From Flavobacterium sp. (lineage in GTDB: Bacteria; Bacteroidota; Bacteroidia; Flavobacteriales; Flavobacteriaceae): DNA of 38,958 nt. How positions within the stretch are numbered: the stretch's first letter is position 1; each line of letters begins with the position of its first letter. The stretch lies in the NCBI GenBank assembly GCA_018062725.1, contig JAGORP010000007.1, positions 1 through 38,958 on the forward strand. Reading direction: 5' to 3'. The notes under the pieces are model-generated. The model was not told the origin of the DNA, did no database searches, and saw only the letters and a list, made by a program, of their open reading frames with translations. Position numbers and translations under genes: made by a program. This document shows positions 22,926-33,558 of this stretch, piece after piece.

Positions 22926-23306
22926 TTAGCGTTGTAAGTTTTTCGCTTCGATACTCATGGTGGCGTGGGGTACTAATTTTAATCTATCTTTATTTATTAG
23001 TTTACCTGTTACTTTACAAATCCCGTAGGTTTTGTTCTCAATACGCACCAAAGCATTTTTTAAATCACGAATGAATTTTTCCTGACGAATAGCTAATTGC
23101 GAATTGGCCTCTTTAGACATGGTTTCGCTACCTTCTTCAAACGCTTTGAATGTTGGCGATGTATCATCGGTTCCGTTATTCAAATCATTAAGGTATGCAC
23201 TTTTTATTAAGTCTAAGTCGTTTTTAGCTTTTTCTAATTTTTTTTGGATCAATTCTTTAAACTCTGCTAAATCAGCATCTGAGAATCTTATTTGTTCATC
23301 TACCAT
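22926..23306 (-). CDS. TraR/DksA family protein with degenerate zinc finger
   Basis: A 126-residue DksA-like protein: N-terminal coiled-coil region (about 10-92) with an acidic turn 'NNGTDDTSP', then the remnant zinc finger 'YGICKVTGKLINKDRLKLVP' (94-113) and 'HATMSIEAK'. DksA binds the RNA polymerase secondary channel and adjusts promoter response to ppGpp. Here only Cys97 of the four zinc cysteines remains; the others are Thr100, Ser118 and Ala121. The same one-Cys pattern is known for the zinc-independent DksA2 of Pseudomonas aeruginosa. It is 9 nt downstream of ileS, so co-transcribed with it. Confidence 0.9.
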   Translation of the reverse strand: MVDEQIRFSDADLAEFKELIQKKLEKAKNDLDLIKSAYLNDLNNGTDDTSPTFKAFEEGSETMSKEANSQLAIRQEKFIRDLKNALVRIENKTYGICKVTGKLINKDRLKLVPHATMSIEAKNLQR

Positions 23307-23315
23307 AATTTCTGT

Positions 23316-26300
23316 CTATTTTGAAATTAATATTTTAGTTCTTAGTTCATCAAACTCAATTTCTGTACCGTTTTCGATACTTTCAGTAAAAATTAATTCC
23401 TCTGTAAGGGTTTCTGATTTAATGTACGCTAGATTTGCCGTTACTGCTGGTTGAATATCCCCATCATTCAACATCGTCACAGTAATTTTATCTGTTACTT
23501 CAAAACCAGAATCTTTACGAATATTTTGGATTCTGTTCACCAATTCACGAGCGATACCTTCTTTTCTTAATTCATCGGAAATCGTGATGTCCAATGCTAC
23601 TGTTATACCGTTTGAATTGGCAACTAACCAACCTTCAATATCCTGAGAAGAAATCTCTACATCTTGAGTTGTTAAAGTAATATTATTTCCCGAGATAACA
23701 AGACTTATTTCGCCTTCTTTCTCTAGTTTTGCAATTTGTTCTTGCGTAAACACTTGTATTTCTTTGGAAATCAAGCCCATATCCTTTCCGAAACGGGGGC
23801 CTAAATTTTTAAAATTAGGCTTGATTTGCTTCACTAATATACCCGAAGCGTCATCTAAAAGTTCAATTTCTTTAACGTTTACTTCTGCCTTAATCAAGTC
23901 TTCAATAGCTAAAATTTCAGCCTTGAAAGCCTCGTCAAGTACCGGAATCATTACTCTTTGTAACGGTTGGCGCACCTTGATCATTTCCTTCTTACGTAGC
24001 GATAAAACCAATGAAGAAATGGTTTGCGCATTCTGCATTCTGCTTTCTAGCGATTTATCAACAAAGTTTTCAACCGAAACCGGGAAGTTTGCCAAGTGAA
24101 TACTCTCGAAACTTTCCTTATTGGTTGTAGCATTCAGGTCTTTATAAAGCTTATCCATAAAGAAAGGCGCAACAGGTGCGGCTAGCTTCGTAACGGTTTC
24201 TAAACAGGTATAAAGGGTCTGATACGCTGCAATTTTGTCTTGTGCATACTCACCTTTCCAGAATCTACGACGGCATAAACGCACATACCAGTTGCTTAAA
24301 TTTTCTTGTACGAAGTCGGAAATCATCCTTGTTGCACGAGTGGGTTCATAGTCGGCATACGCTTCATCCACTAATTGAATTAAGGTATGTAATTCCGATA
24401 AAATCCAACGGTCAATTTCGGGTCTTTCTGCTAATGGAACTTCGGCTTCACTATAGGTAAATCCGTCAATGTTCGCATATAACGCAAAGAACGAATAGGT
24501 ATTATACAAAGTGCCGAAAAACTTACGTCGAACTTCAGCCACCCCTTCGATATCAAATTTCAAGTTATCCCAAGGATTCGCATTCGAGATCATGTACCAA
24601 CGCGTAGCATCGGGACCATATTCTGCTAAAGTTGTAAATGGATCTACGGCATTCCCCAAACGTTTCGACATTTTTTGTCCGTTTTTGTCTAACACCAATC
24701 CGTTTGACACTACATTTTTATAAGCCACTGTATCAAAAACCAATGTTCCGATAGCGTGTAAGGTATAAAACCACCCACGGGTTTGATCGACTCCTTCCGC
24801 AATGAAATCGGCTGGGAATGCTTTATTTTCATCGATCAGTTCTTTGTTTTCGAACGGATAATGCCATTGTGCATAAGGCATTGCCCCCGAATCAAACCAA
24901 ACATCAATTAAATCGCTTTCGCGTTTCATCGGTTTGCCCGAAGCAGAAACCAATACAATTTCATCCACTACATTTTTATGCAAATCGACTAAATCGTAAT
25001 TGGATTCGGCCATGTTTCCGATTTCGAATCCTTTGAATGGATTTTCGCTCATGAAACCAGCGGCGATTGCTTTTTCAATTTCGTTATATAATTCTGCAAC
25101 AGAACCGACACAAATGGTTTCAGTTCCTTCGTCATTTCTCCATAAGGGTAATGGAATTCCCCAATATCTGGAACGCGATAAATTCCAATCGTTGGCATTT
25201 TTCAACCAATTTCCGAAACGCCCTTCACCCGTTGCTTTTGGCTTCCAGTTGATGGTTTCGTTTAAGTCGAACATTCTATCTTTGATTTCCGTTACTTTAA
25301 TGAACCAAGAATCTAAAGGATAGTATAAAATTGGCTTGTCTGTTCTCCAGCAATGTGGATAACTGTGTACGTATTTTTCAACCTTGAAGGCTTTATTTTC
25401 TTCTTTTAATTGGATTGCGATTTCTACGTCTACCGAACGTTCTGGCGCTTCACCATCGTTATAGTATTCGTTCTTCACGTATTTTCCAGAAAACGCACCT
25501 AAATTTTGGATGAATCTTCCTTGTAAATCGACTAACGGAACCGCATTTCCATTTTCGTCTAAGACCAACATTGGCGGTACTTCTGGCGTAGCTTCTTTTG
25601 CTACCTTCGCATCATCAGCTCCAAAAGTTGGGGCCGTGTGCACCACTCCCGTTCCATCTTCTGTGGTTACAAAATCTCCAGCAATGACTCTAAACGCGTT
25701 TTCTGGCGTTTGATATGGTAATGTCCATGGTAATAATTGTTCGTAACGAATTCCGACTAAATCGGCACCTTTCGCTTCCGCTACAATTTGATACGGAATA
25801 TTTTTATCGCCTTCTTTGAAATTTTCGAAATCAGACGCTTCGGTAGACGCAAAAAATCCTTTTCCAAATTGTTTTCCAACCAAGTTTTTGGCTAAAATTA
25901 CTTTTACAGGACGGAAGGTATATTGATTAAACGTTTCCACTAAAACGTACTCGATTTTTGGTCCGACAGTTAAAGCTGTATTACTTGGTAATGTCCAAGG
26001 CGTAGTTGTCCAAGCCAAGATATGAATGTCCCCAAAACCTTGTAAAAAACTCGGCAAGGTTTCGTTTATTGTTTTGAATTGCGCCACAACCGTTGTATCT
26101 GTAACATCACGATACGAACCTGGTTGGTTTACTTCGTGAGAAGACAAACCAGTTCCCGCTTTTGGTGAATACGGCTGAATGGTGTAACCTTTGTATAATA
26201 AATCTTTGTTATAAATTTGTTTTAGCAACCACCAAACTGATTCCATGTATTTTGATTTGTAGGTCACATACGGATCTTCCATATCTACCCAATAGCCCAT

Positions 26301-26717
26301 TTTTTCGGTCAAGTCATTCCATACGTCGGTATAACGCATTACCGTTCTTTTACAAGCTTCGTTGTACTCAGTAACTGAAATGGTTTTTCCGATGTCTTCT
26401 TTAGTGATTCCTAATTCTTTTTCGGTACCTAATTCTACAGGTAAACCATGCGTATCCCAGCCTGCTTTACGCTTCACTTGGAACCCTTTTTGAGTTTTAT
26501 AACGACAAAAAATATCTTTAATTGCACGCGCCATCACGTGGTGAATTCCAGGCAATCCATTAGCTGAAGGTGGCCCTTCAAAAAACACATACGGTTGGTT
26601 TCCTTCACGAGTCGTTACACTTTTCTCGAAGATGTTATTTTTTTTCCAAAAATCAAGCACTTCCGATGCTACAGTAGGCAGGTCAAGTCCTTTATATTCA
26701 GTGAATTTTGTGTTCAT
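23316..26717 (-). CDS. ileS: Isoleucyl-tRNA synthetase, type 2 with GIHH in place of HIGH
   Basis: A 1133-residue class I synthetase charging tRNA-Ile. The ATP signature normally reading HIGH is 'SANGLPGIHHVMARAIKD', that is Gly57-Ile-His59-His60, with first and third positions swapped. The second signature is 'KMSKRLGNAVDP' (Lys682-Met-Ser-Lys-Arg). A CP1 editing domain with 'WTTTPWTLPSNTAL' and an anticodon-binding region 'NLSNWYVRLCRRRFWKGEY' follow; a long C-terminal domain replaces the zinc-binding tail. Length and motifs fit the eukaryote-like type 2 (mupirocin-tolerant) class. I start at MNTKFTEYKGL (26717). A near-consensus box TACTTTCG lies about 26 nt upstream. The dksA-like gene follows after 9 nt. 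Confidence 0.96.
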   Translation of the reverse strand: MNTKFTEYKGLDLPTVASEVLDFWKKNNIFEKSVTTREGNQPYVFFEGPPSANGLPGIHHVMARAIKDIFCRYKTQKGFQVKRKAGWDTHGLPVELGTEKELGITKEDIGKTISVTEYNEACKRTVMRYTDVWNDLTEKMGYWVDMEDPYVTYKSKYMESVWWLLKQIYNKDLLYKGYTIQPYSPKAGTGLSSHEVNQPGSYRDVTDTTVVAQFKTINETLPSFLQGFGDIHILAWTTTPWTLPSNTALTVGPKIEYVLVETFNQYTFRPVKVILAKNLVGKQFGKGFFASTEASDFENFKEGDKNIPYQIVAEAKGADLVGIRYEQLLPWTLPYQTPENAFRVIAGDFVTTEDGTGVVHTAPTFGADDAKVAKEATPEVPPMLVLDENGNAVPLVDLQGRFIQNLGAFSGKYVKNEYYNDGEAPERSVDVEIAIQLKEENKAFKVEKYVHSYPHCWRTDKPILYYPLDSWFIKVTEIKDRMFDLNETINWKPKATGEGRFGNWLKNANDWNLSRSRYWGIPLPLWRNDEGTETICVGSVAELYNEIEKAIAAGFMSENPFKGFEIGNMAESNYDLVDLHKNVVDEIVLVSASGKPMKRESDLIDVWFDSGAMPYAQWHYPFENKELIDENKAFPADFIAEGVDQTRGWFYTLHAIGTLVFDTVAYKNVVSNGLVLDKNGQKMSKRLGNAVDPFTTLAEYGPDATRWYMISNANPWDNLKFDIEGVAEVRRKFFGTLYNTYSFFALYANIDGFTYSEAEVPLAERPEIDRWILSELHTLIQLVDEAYADYEPTRATRMISDFVQENLSNWYVRLCRRRFWKGEYAQDKIAAYQTLYTCLETVTKLAAPVAPFFMDKLYKDLNATTNKESFESIHLANFPVSVENFVDKSLESRMQNAQTISSLVLSLRKKEMIKVRQPLQRVMIPVLDEAFKAEILAIEDLIKAEVNVKEIELLDDASGILVKQIKPNFKNLGPRFGKDMGLISKEIQVFTQEQIAKLEKEGEISLVISGNNITLTTQDVEISSQDIEGWLVANSNGITVALDITISDELRKEGIARELVNRIQNIRKDSGFEVTDKITVTMLNDGDIQPAVTANLAYIKSETLTEELIFTESIENGTEIEFDELRTKILISK

Positions 26718-26742
26718 TTTGTCGCATTCTAAAATCAATGCG

Positions 26743-26750
26743 CGAAAGTA
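26743..26750 (-). promoter_or_regulatory. Near-consensus -7 box TACTTTCG of ileS
   Basis: The minus strand reads TACTTTCG, one mismatch from TAnnTTTG, 25 nt upstream of the ileS ATG. It is the best candidate in the 124-nt gap to recO. Confidence 0.3.
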
Positions 26751-26841
26751 CTAAATTTTAAAGAAAATAGAGGGAAGATGCAAGAAAAAAGACAAATAAA
26801 CGCAACAGTTTTAAGAGTTTGCTAACATAATTAACATGGAA

Positions 26842-27555
26842 TTAGGAGAAAACTTCCTTTAGCACCTCCAATGACTTTGGTTTTTTGAATCCATCGAGAT
26901 GAATCGTGTAGTAATTTAAAAGGATATTTAACAGTAATTGCCTTTCGATTGCAGTGAAAATTTTCTGATTGCTGTCGAATTTCAACTGAATCAATTTTTT
27001 AAACAACGTTGATTCATTTTCGGGTATCGAATTGAGTCCGTGAAGTGGCGTAAAATTCCCTTCTACCATATCAAAAAAAGGAAAAGTCATTTCAGAATCG
27101 TCGGGGTAAAACCCAAGAAATTTGGTTACTTCCAACAATAAAATTAAATGAAAGTTTGCAATTTCGTCGTGATTATCCAACCAAATGAGAGCACTTTCTA
27201 GAAAATCAAACAATGCTTCATTTTTTTCTTCTTCCCGAATGCTGTGGTGCAATACTTCGGATAAAAAAATAACGATCGTACTTTTAAAAACATCCGTATT
27301 AGTAGAATGGTAAGGCGTAGCCAATTTTATTTCTTTAAAATGTTCGAGCGTTCCTTTGTTTTTATGCGTGGCTTCGATTTCAAGAATGGTCAACGGTTGA
27401 AAATAGGCAATGCGTTGGGATGACTTTCGGGAAGAAAAAGCCGAAGGAACAAAATAACTTTTCAAACCTTCCGATTGCGTAAAACATTTGACAATTAGCG
27501 ATTTTTCCTGATATTTTAGGGCACTCAGAACAATAGCTTTGGTTGTAACCAGCAT
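26842..27555 (-). CDS. recO: DNA repair protein RecO
   Basis: A 237-residue protein with the RecO layout: N-terminal OB fold ('MLVTTKAIVLSALKYQEKS', 'LKSYFVPSAFSSRKSS') and an alpha-helical C-terminal part ('LLEVTKFLGFYPDD'). RecO with RecR loads RecA onto SSB-coated single strands in gap repair. The CxxC pairs of the zinc-binding motif in many RecO proteins are absent. Its ATG overlaps the stop codon of porZ by one base (TAATG), implying translational coupling, so recO depends on the porZ promoter. No clear terminator follows. Confidence 0.93.
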   Translation of the reverse strand: MLVTTKAIVLSALKYQEKSLIVKCFTQSEGLKSYFVPSAFSSRKSSQRIAYFQPLTILEIEATHKNKGTLEHFKEIKLATPYHSTNTDVFKSTIVIFLSEVLHHSIREEEKNEALFDFLESALIWLDNHDEIANFHLILLLEVTKFLGFYPDDSEMTFPFFDMVEGNFTPLHGLNSIPENESTLFKKLIQLKFDSNQKIFTAIERQLLLNILLNYYTIHLDGFKKPKSLEVLKEVFS

Positions 27556-29834
27556 TATCGAACAATCATTACTTTTTTGACTTCGGTTTCCAATCCGTCG
27601 CTAGTAGACAAATGCAACATATACACGCCTGAAGCTACTTTTTTCTTACTGAAATTAGTAGTATCCCACATTAATGTTCCTCCTTGTGAAATACCTTCGA
27701 AAACTAAATTACTTTCGATATCCGTGATTTTTACATTGGCTTTATCTGTCAAACCAGTAATGGCGACATTTCCAGCAAAACCTGGACGAACCGGATTAGG
27801 ATACACAATTACATTTTGAAGATTATCGGAACCGGCGGTAGCATTTCCTTTGAAGGAAACCAAACCATTTTCGGTAGCCATAAATACTTCTCCAGTGTAT
27901 TTATTAATTTCCAAATCGATTACAGTATTGCTAGGCAAGGGAGAGTTTTCTTTAGTAAAAATCGCAAATGTTTTTTGTCCGTCTGAAGAAATATAAAAAA
28001 CTCCCGCTCCTGCAGTAGAAATCCATTTGTTGTTAGCACCGTCTACTACAATATCGGTAATAAATTGATTAAACATAAGCTCTTGGGCCAAATTATCTTC
28101 AAGAATGATGATGGAAGTAGATTCTATGGCATTTTGTGATAAAAAGGAATCTACACTATTTACGATTCGCAGTCCTTTTGTTGTACCAATCCATAATTTA
28201 TTTTTCTGATCTACGACAACCACTCTAGCATCTATACTGGGAAGATTTCCTTCGCCTTCGCCTTCAATAATAGCGATACATCTATTACTGTATTTCTCAT
28301 TAAAGGCTATCACTCCATTATTGTTAGTCGTAATCCATTTCGTTCCATTTTTATCAACTGCAATAGTACCATAACTTGAAAACTGTTGACCTGTAGCACA
28401 CGATAAATTATACGATTGCCACTGCCCGTTATTTTTTAAACTATGAAGTCCAATTGGCGTAATGGCATTGGTTACCCATACATTTCCAACAGCATCAACG
28501 GCGAGTGCGTTTACCCGAATATCGTCAGGAACTTGACCTGGAATAGTAGCCAAAGTACTATTCGAAGTATTATAAATGGTGGTAGGTTTATCGTTGTCGA
28601 CTTTTAAAAGTCCCGAATAACTAGAGCCAAAAAAAACCTGATTTTCGTTGTAGGGATTGACTAAATTTTTGGTAATTGATTTGGCTGAAAAAATATCGGT
28701 ATACGAAATCGACTTGTACAAATTGGTATCCGAATTGTATTTCGTAATCGGAAATGTATCCAATGGATACGGATTGTAATATCCCGAATGGTCTCCGTAC
28801 ACCATCCAAAAACCATTTTTAAAACTCGATAATCCGAAAACTTTATTTCGTTCTGGACCAGGCGGCGTAAAATTCTTAAATGTTATTGGACTATTGAAAT
28901 CGGTCATAAATATTCCATTTTCTCTAGTTCCTATAAATACTGTATTATTGATGATTGTGGCACAGGTAAAAGTGGCTGCAGAACTAGGTATGTTATTGAT
29001 TTGTTGTATTTGATTGAATAATTCATCTACAAAAGTGACATAATTTTGAGAGGTTAGGACTAATTTATCTCCAACCGTTCTTACATCATTGGTCAACTGT
29101 GGCAAAAACCGAATCAGAATAGGGTTATCACCATCAAAAGTATACAATCCGCCGTTCAAATTTGTAGCGACAATTTTAGTTCCTAATTTTTCAACGGCGC
29201 TCCAATTGCTGGCATCCACCATAGTCCATTGACTAAAATCTATAATAAAAGGATTGGTTACCGAGGCTCTTAAAATACCATAACCATTAGCAGCGGCATA
29301 AATAACATCGTTTAAAACAGTAGTTTGAAAAATTTCTATGTTACCCCCTCCAGGCCCGATATAATAGGTGTCGCCAAATTGAGACGTTTTAAGGTCGAAA
29401 ACCGAAATTCCGAAATCGGTAGAAATATAGATTTTCCCGTTATGCTCACAAAAGTGATTGATTCTTTTTTTATTGGGTGGAATGGAAGATTTATTGATTA
29501 TATCTACTACATACAGCATGCTTCCATCGACTTCATTTATGACAATAATTAAACCATCGGTATGTCCTAAAATTGTTTTCTTATAAGCTTTACTATAATA
29601 AATTTGTGTAATATTTTCTCCTGAAAGACCTTCAACCGTTGTCGTCGTTTTTTCAGCTCCGGTAACGGCATTTTTATTAAAATAGGCATTTTCTGTCGCT
29701 GCAAAAACACTTTGGTTGCCCGTTGAAATATCTTTAATAGCGTTAAAAGAAAAATAACTTTTCCATTGCGAAGTCACCTGAGAATTAACGGCGCATGAGA
29801 TTAAAATAAATAGTAATTTGAAATAATTTTTCAT
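27555..29834 (-). CDS. porZ: PorZ-like beta-propeller protein with T9SS type A sorting domain
   Basis: A 759-residue exported protein. After a signal peptide ending near 'CAVNSQ' come two beta-propellers with repeats such as 'NGKIYISTDFGISVFD', 'NVWVTNAITPIGLHS' and 'NKLWIGTTKGLRIVNS', typical of two-component-regulator-like propellers. The C-terminal 80 residues begin 'NVIVYPNPVRPGF' and end 'KKVMIVR', a type A sorting domain read by the type IX secretion system. In Porphyromonas gingivalis PorZ is part of the PorU-V-Q-Z surface complex that attaches anionic lipopolysaccharide to cargo. I start at MKNYFK (29834) rather than an upstream TTG. A perfect -7 box lies upstream, and recO is overlapped at the 3' end. 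Confidence 0.9.
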   Translation of the reverse strand: MKNYFKLLFILISCAVNSQVTSQWKSYFSFNAIKDISTGNQSVFAATENAYFNKNAVTGAEKTTTTVEGLSGENITQIYYSKAYKKTILGHTDGLIIVINEVDGSMLYVVDIINKSSIPPNKKRINHFCEHNGKIYISTDFGISVFDLKTSQFGDTYYIGPGGGNIEIFQTTVLNDVIYAAANGYGILRASVTNPFIIDFSQWTMVDASNWSAVEKLGTKIVATNLNGGLYTFDGDNPILIRFLPQLTNDVRTVGDKLVLTSQNYVTFVDELFNQIQQINNIPSSAATFTCATIINNTVFIGTRENGIFMTDFNSPITFKNFTPPGPERNKVFGLSSFKNGFWMVYGDHSGYYNPYPLDTFPITKYNSDTNLYKSISYTDIFSAKSITKNLVNPYNENQVFFGSSYSGLLKVDNDKPTTIYNTSNSTLATIPGQVPDDIRVNALAVDAVGNVWVTNAITPIGLHSLKNNGQWQSYNLSCATGQQFSSYGTIAVDKNGTKWITTNNNGVIAFNEKYSNRCIAIIEGEGEGNLPSIDARVVVVDQKNKLWIGTTKGLRIVNSVDSFLSQNAIESTSIIILEDNLAQELMFNQFITDIVVDGANNKWISTAGAGVFYISSDGQKTFAIFTKENSPLPSNTVIDLEINKYTGEVFMATENGLVSFKGNATAGSDNLQNVIVYPNPVRPGFAGNVAITGLTDKANVKITDIESNLVFEGISQGGTLMWDTTNFSKKKVASGVYMLHLSTSDGLETEVKKVMIVR

Positions 29835-29854
29835 TTGAGTATTTAAATTCAAGA

Positions 29855-29862
29855 CAAATATA
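29855..29862 (-). promoter_or_regulatory. -7 box TATATTTG of the porZ-recO operon
   Basis: The minus strand reads TATATTTG, an exact TAnnTTTG match 20 nt before the porZ ATG at 29834; it contradicts use of the TTG at 29852. Confidence 0.55.
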
Positions 29863-29905
29863 AAATAAAAACGATGTTTTATAATTTTTGGTGTGTAGAA
29901 ATAAA

Positions 29906-29931
29906 AAAAGCGCTCAAGATTGAGCGCTTTT
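29906..29931. terminator. gdhA terminator
   Basis: AAAAGCGCTCA (29906-29916) pairs with TGAGCGCTTTT (29921-29931) around AGAT, with a long T-run on the minus strand. It follows the gdhA stop at 29954. Confidence 0.88.
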
Positions 29932-29953
29932 AAAATAAGGTATATCGTAGAGA

Positions 29954-31303
<1,350 letters not shown>

Positions 31304-31346
31304 TTAATTTTAATTACGTTTAAGAAAACGATTTCGTTTGGAAGTA

Positions 31347-31354
31347 CAAATATA
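31347..31354 (-). promoter_or_regulatory. -7 box TATATTTG of gdhA
   Basis: The minus strand reads TATATTTG, an exact match, 49 nt upstream of the gdhA ATG. Between box and gene lies the near-palindrome AAACGATTTCGTTT (31326-31339), a possible operator or chance. Confidence 0.5.
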
Positions 31355-31450
31355 CATTTTATCTAATATTTGCACCTAAAAAAATTATCTCTTTATACAT
31401 TATTATTCTTTATTTTTTTAAATTTCTTTTTTATGTGAATGATGTTTTTA

Positions 31451-31458
31451 TATATTTG
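31451..31458 (+). promoter_or_regulatory. -7 box TATATTTG of the outer-membrane protein gene
   Basis: TATATTTG is an exact TAnnTTTG match 26 nt before the ATG at 31485, with TTTA at the -33 position (31430-31433). Confidence 0.5.
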
Positions 31459-31484
31459 TTCTTTAATGAATTAAACAATATGTC

Positions 31485-32297
31485 ATGCCTAAGATAATCA
31501 AGTTAGTCATTTTAACCTTTTTTTTTAGCAATTTAAGTATTGCTCAGTTTGGATTTTCTCATGAGGTAGGTCTTATCACTGGTCCAGTAGCCTTTCAATC
31601 TGACTATGGCGTTAGACGTGATTTCAAAACCAATGCCGGGAATACTGGCTTTGGAATTGGCTTAATTCATTATTTAAACTTTTCGTACCGAGCAGATTGT
31701 AACTGTTATACACCTGAAACCTATTTTAATGATCACTTTAAATTAAGAAGTGAACTTTCTTATAACAAAACAAATCTTGAGCATTTTGGAAAATGGGTTA
31801 CTCCAGAAAAATTAGCCAAATCGGAAGACGCTCAAAAGCTTAAGTCAATGAAAGGGTCGACCGCCGTAACCGATATCGGAATGCAGTTAGAATTTTACCC
31901 TTTAAGTATTAGAGATTTTACTGCCACTACAGGAAGCTGGGCACCCTTTGTAAGTTTAGGAGCTCATTATAATTTTTATGCTCCAACCGTTTATACCAAT
32001 TATGGAGATGGACAACTTCTAACCGATGATAATATTTTTCCTAAATACCTGACACCTTCTGAAGGAAAAAAACACGGATTTTCTAACGACAATGGAAGTA
32101 CTTGGTCCATCGTATCGAGTGTAGGTACTCGATATAAATTAACACCACTTTCAGATTTAATCGTAGATTTAAGATGGCAGTATTATTTTTCAAACTGGGT
32201 AGATGGTTTAAATCCTAACCCAACCTTATATCCAGAAAACAAATCAAATGATTGGAATGTTTGGTTAAACTTTGGGTATATTTATTATCTGAATTAA
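31485..32297 (+). CDS. Outer-membrane beta-barrel-like protein (THC0290_0291-type)
   Basis: A 270-residue protein with a signal peptide ending near 'NLSIAQ' and alternating hydrophobic/aromatic strands ('FGIGLIHYLNFSY', 'FVSLGAHYNFYAPTVYTNYG', 'VDLRWQYYFSNW', terminal 'NVWLNFGYIYYLN'), consistent with a small outer-membrane barrel. From memory this matches the flavobacterial group annotated THC0290_0291, often beside glutamate dehydrogenase; no function is known to me. It is transcribed alone, divergently from gdhA, with a good -7 box and a very strong terminator. Confidence 0.75.
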   Translation: MPKIIKLVILTFFFSNLSIAQFGFSHEVGLITGPVAFQSDYGVRRDFKTNAGNTGFGIGLIHYLNFSYRADCNCYTPETYFNDHFKLRSELSYNKTNLEHFGKWVTPEKLAKSEDAQKLKSMKGSTAVTDIGMQLEFYPLSIRDFTATTGSWAPFVSLGAHYNFYAPTVYTNYGDGQLLTDDNIFPKYLTPSEGKKHGFSNDNGSTWSIVSSVGTRYKLTPLSDLIVDLRWQYYFSNWVDGLNPNPTLYPENKSNDWNVWLNFGYIYYLN

Positions 32298-32316
32298 TCA
32301 AAATACAAAACATAAA

Positions 32317-32345
32317 AAACCCCCGAGTTACCAACTCGGGGGTTT
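32317..32345. terminator. Strong bidirectional terminator
   Basis: AAACCCCCGAGTT (32317-32329) pairs with AACTCGGGGGTTT (32333-32345) over 13 bp around ACC, with A/T tracts on both sides. It separates convergent genes ending at 32297 and 32367. Confidence 0.92.
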
Positions 32346-32366
32346 CTTTTTTTTGATGTTATATCA

Positions 32367-33515
32367 TTAAGCTAAAGCTTGTTTTAAGTCTTCTATTAAA
32401 TCCTCAACATCTTCAATTCCTACGCTTAAACGAACTAGATCGTCTGTAATTCCGATTTCTTTTCGTTTGTCTTCCGGAATAGATGCATGCGTCATTAATG
32501 CCGGATGATTCGCTAAGGACTCAACACCACCTAATGACTCGGCCAACGTGAAAACCTGCACTTTTTCTAAGAAACTAATCGCATCAGCTTTGGCTCCCGA
32601 TTTAAACGTAAACGTTACCATACCACCAAAACCACCAATCATTTGTTTTTTAGCAATTTCGTGAAACGGGTGATTTTCTAATCCAGGATAATAAACGCGT
32701 GCTACTTTGGGATGGTTTTGTAAAAACTCCGCCACCTTTGCTCCATTTTCACAATGACGTTGCACCCGTAAATGCAAAGTTTTGATTCCTCTTAAAACCA
32801 AGAAAGAATCTTGTGGTCCTAGAGTTGCACCTGTGGCAAATTGCTTAAAATGTAATTCCTCACCTAAAGCCGCATCTTTAATAATTAAAGCTCCCGCAAT
32901 CACATCGCTGTGCCCTCCCAAATATTTCGTAGCCGAATGCATGACAATGTCTGCACCTAAATCTAATGGTTTTTGAAGATAAGGTGTCGCAAACGTATTA
33001 TCTACCGCAAATAAAATATTATGTTTTTTGGTGATTTGTGCAATGGCAGCAATATCGGCCAATTTCATCAACGGATTGGTAGGTGTTTCTACCCAAACCA
33101 ATTTGGTATTTTCATTGATTAATTTTTGAAAACCTTCCAAGTCATTCATATCAACAAAATGGAATTTGATCCCGCTGTCTTTATACAAACGAGTAAACAA
33201 ACGATAGGTTCCTCCGTATAAATCGTCCATAGCGATGATTTCGTCACCCGCTTTAAACAAACGAAGCAAACAATCGGTCGCTGCCAGACCTGAAGAAAAA
33301 GCCAGACCACGAGCACCGTTTTCGATACTTGCTAAAGCATTTTCTAAAGCGGTACGTGTTGGATTGGCCGCACGACTGTATTCATAGTCAGGATTTAAAG
33401 GTTTTCCCGGACTGGTTTGTACAAAAGTCGAGGTTTGGTACACCGGAGGCATTACCGCTCCAGTACTTGGATCATGGTGTTGCCCACCATGTATGGTTTT
33501 AGTATTGAATTTCAT
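32367..33515 (-). CDS. Cystathionine gamma-synthase/lyase family PLP enzyme
   Basis: A 382-residue enzyme of the Cys/Met metabolism PLP family. Visible: 'YEYSRAANPTRTALENALA' (45-62), 'FSSGLAATDCLLRLFKAGDE', the strand 'VETPTNPLMKLADI', Asp172 in 'VDNTFATP', and Lys197 in 'MHSATKYLGGHSDVIAG' as the PLP lysine; the C-terminal 'FTLAESLGGVESLANHPALMTHA' (partly quoted) is characteristic. Members make or split cystathionine, or use O-acetylhomoserine; sequence alone does not decide which. I start at MKFNTKTIHGG (33515), since a perfect -7 box lies over the alternative start at 33536. It has a shared strong terminator. Confidence 0.93.
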   Translation of the reverse strand: MKFNTKTIHGGQHHDPSTGAVMPPVYQTSTFVQTSPGKPLNPDYEYSRAANPTRTALENALASIENGARGLAFSSGLAATDCLLRLFKAGDEIIAMDDLYGGTYRLFTRLYKDSGIKFHFVDMNDLEGFQKLINENTKLVWVETPTNPLMKLADIAAIAQITKKHNILFAVDNTFATPYLQKPLDLGADIVMHSATKYLGGHSDVIAGALIIKDAALGEELHFKQFATGATLGPQDSFLVLRGIKTLHLRVQRHCENGAKVAEFLQNHPKVARVYYPGLENHPFHEIAKKQMIGGFGGMVTFTFKSGAKADAISFLEKVQVFTLAESLGGVESLANHPALMTHASIPEDKRKEIGITDDLVRLSVGIEDVEDLIEDLKQALA

Positions 33516-33533
33516 GATTTTTATTTTAAAAAA

Positions 33534-33541
33534 CAAAGTTA
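33534..33541 (-). promoter_or_regulatory. -7 box TAACTTTG of the cystathionine synthase/lyase gene
   Basis: The minus strand reads TAACTTTG, an exact TAnnTTTG match ending 18 nt upstream of the ATG at 33515. It overlaps the alternative upstream start, deciding for the shorter protein. Confidence 0.55.
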
Positions 33542-33558
33542 CTATTATTCTTTTACAT

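Noticed and set aside
23316..26717. Several long open frames antisense to ileS
   Set aside because: They lack start signals and protein-like composition and follow from the codon structure of the real gene.
31326..31339. AAACGATTTCGTTT as a gdhA operator
   Set aside because: A short near-palindrome in AT-rich sequence; noted under the gdhA promoter but not strong enough for its own call.
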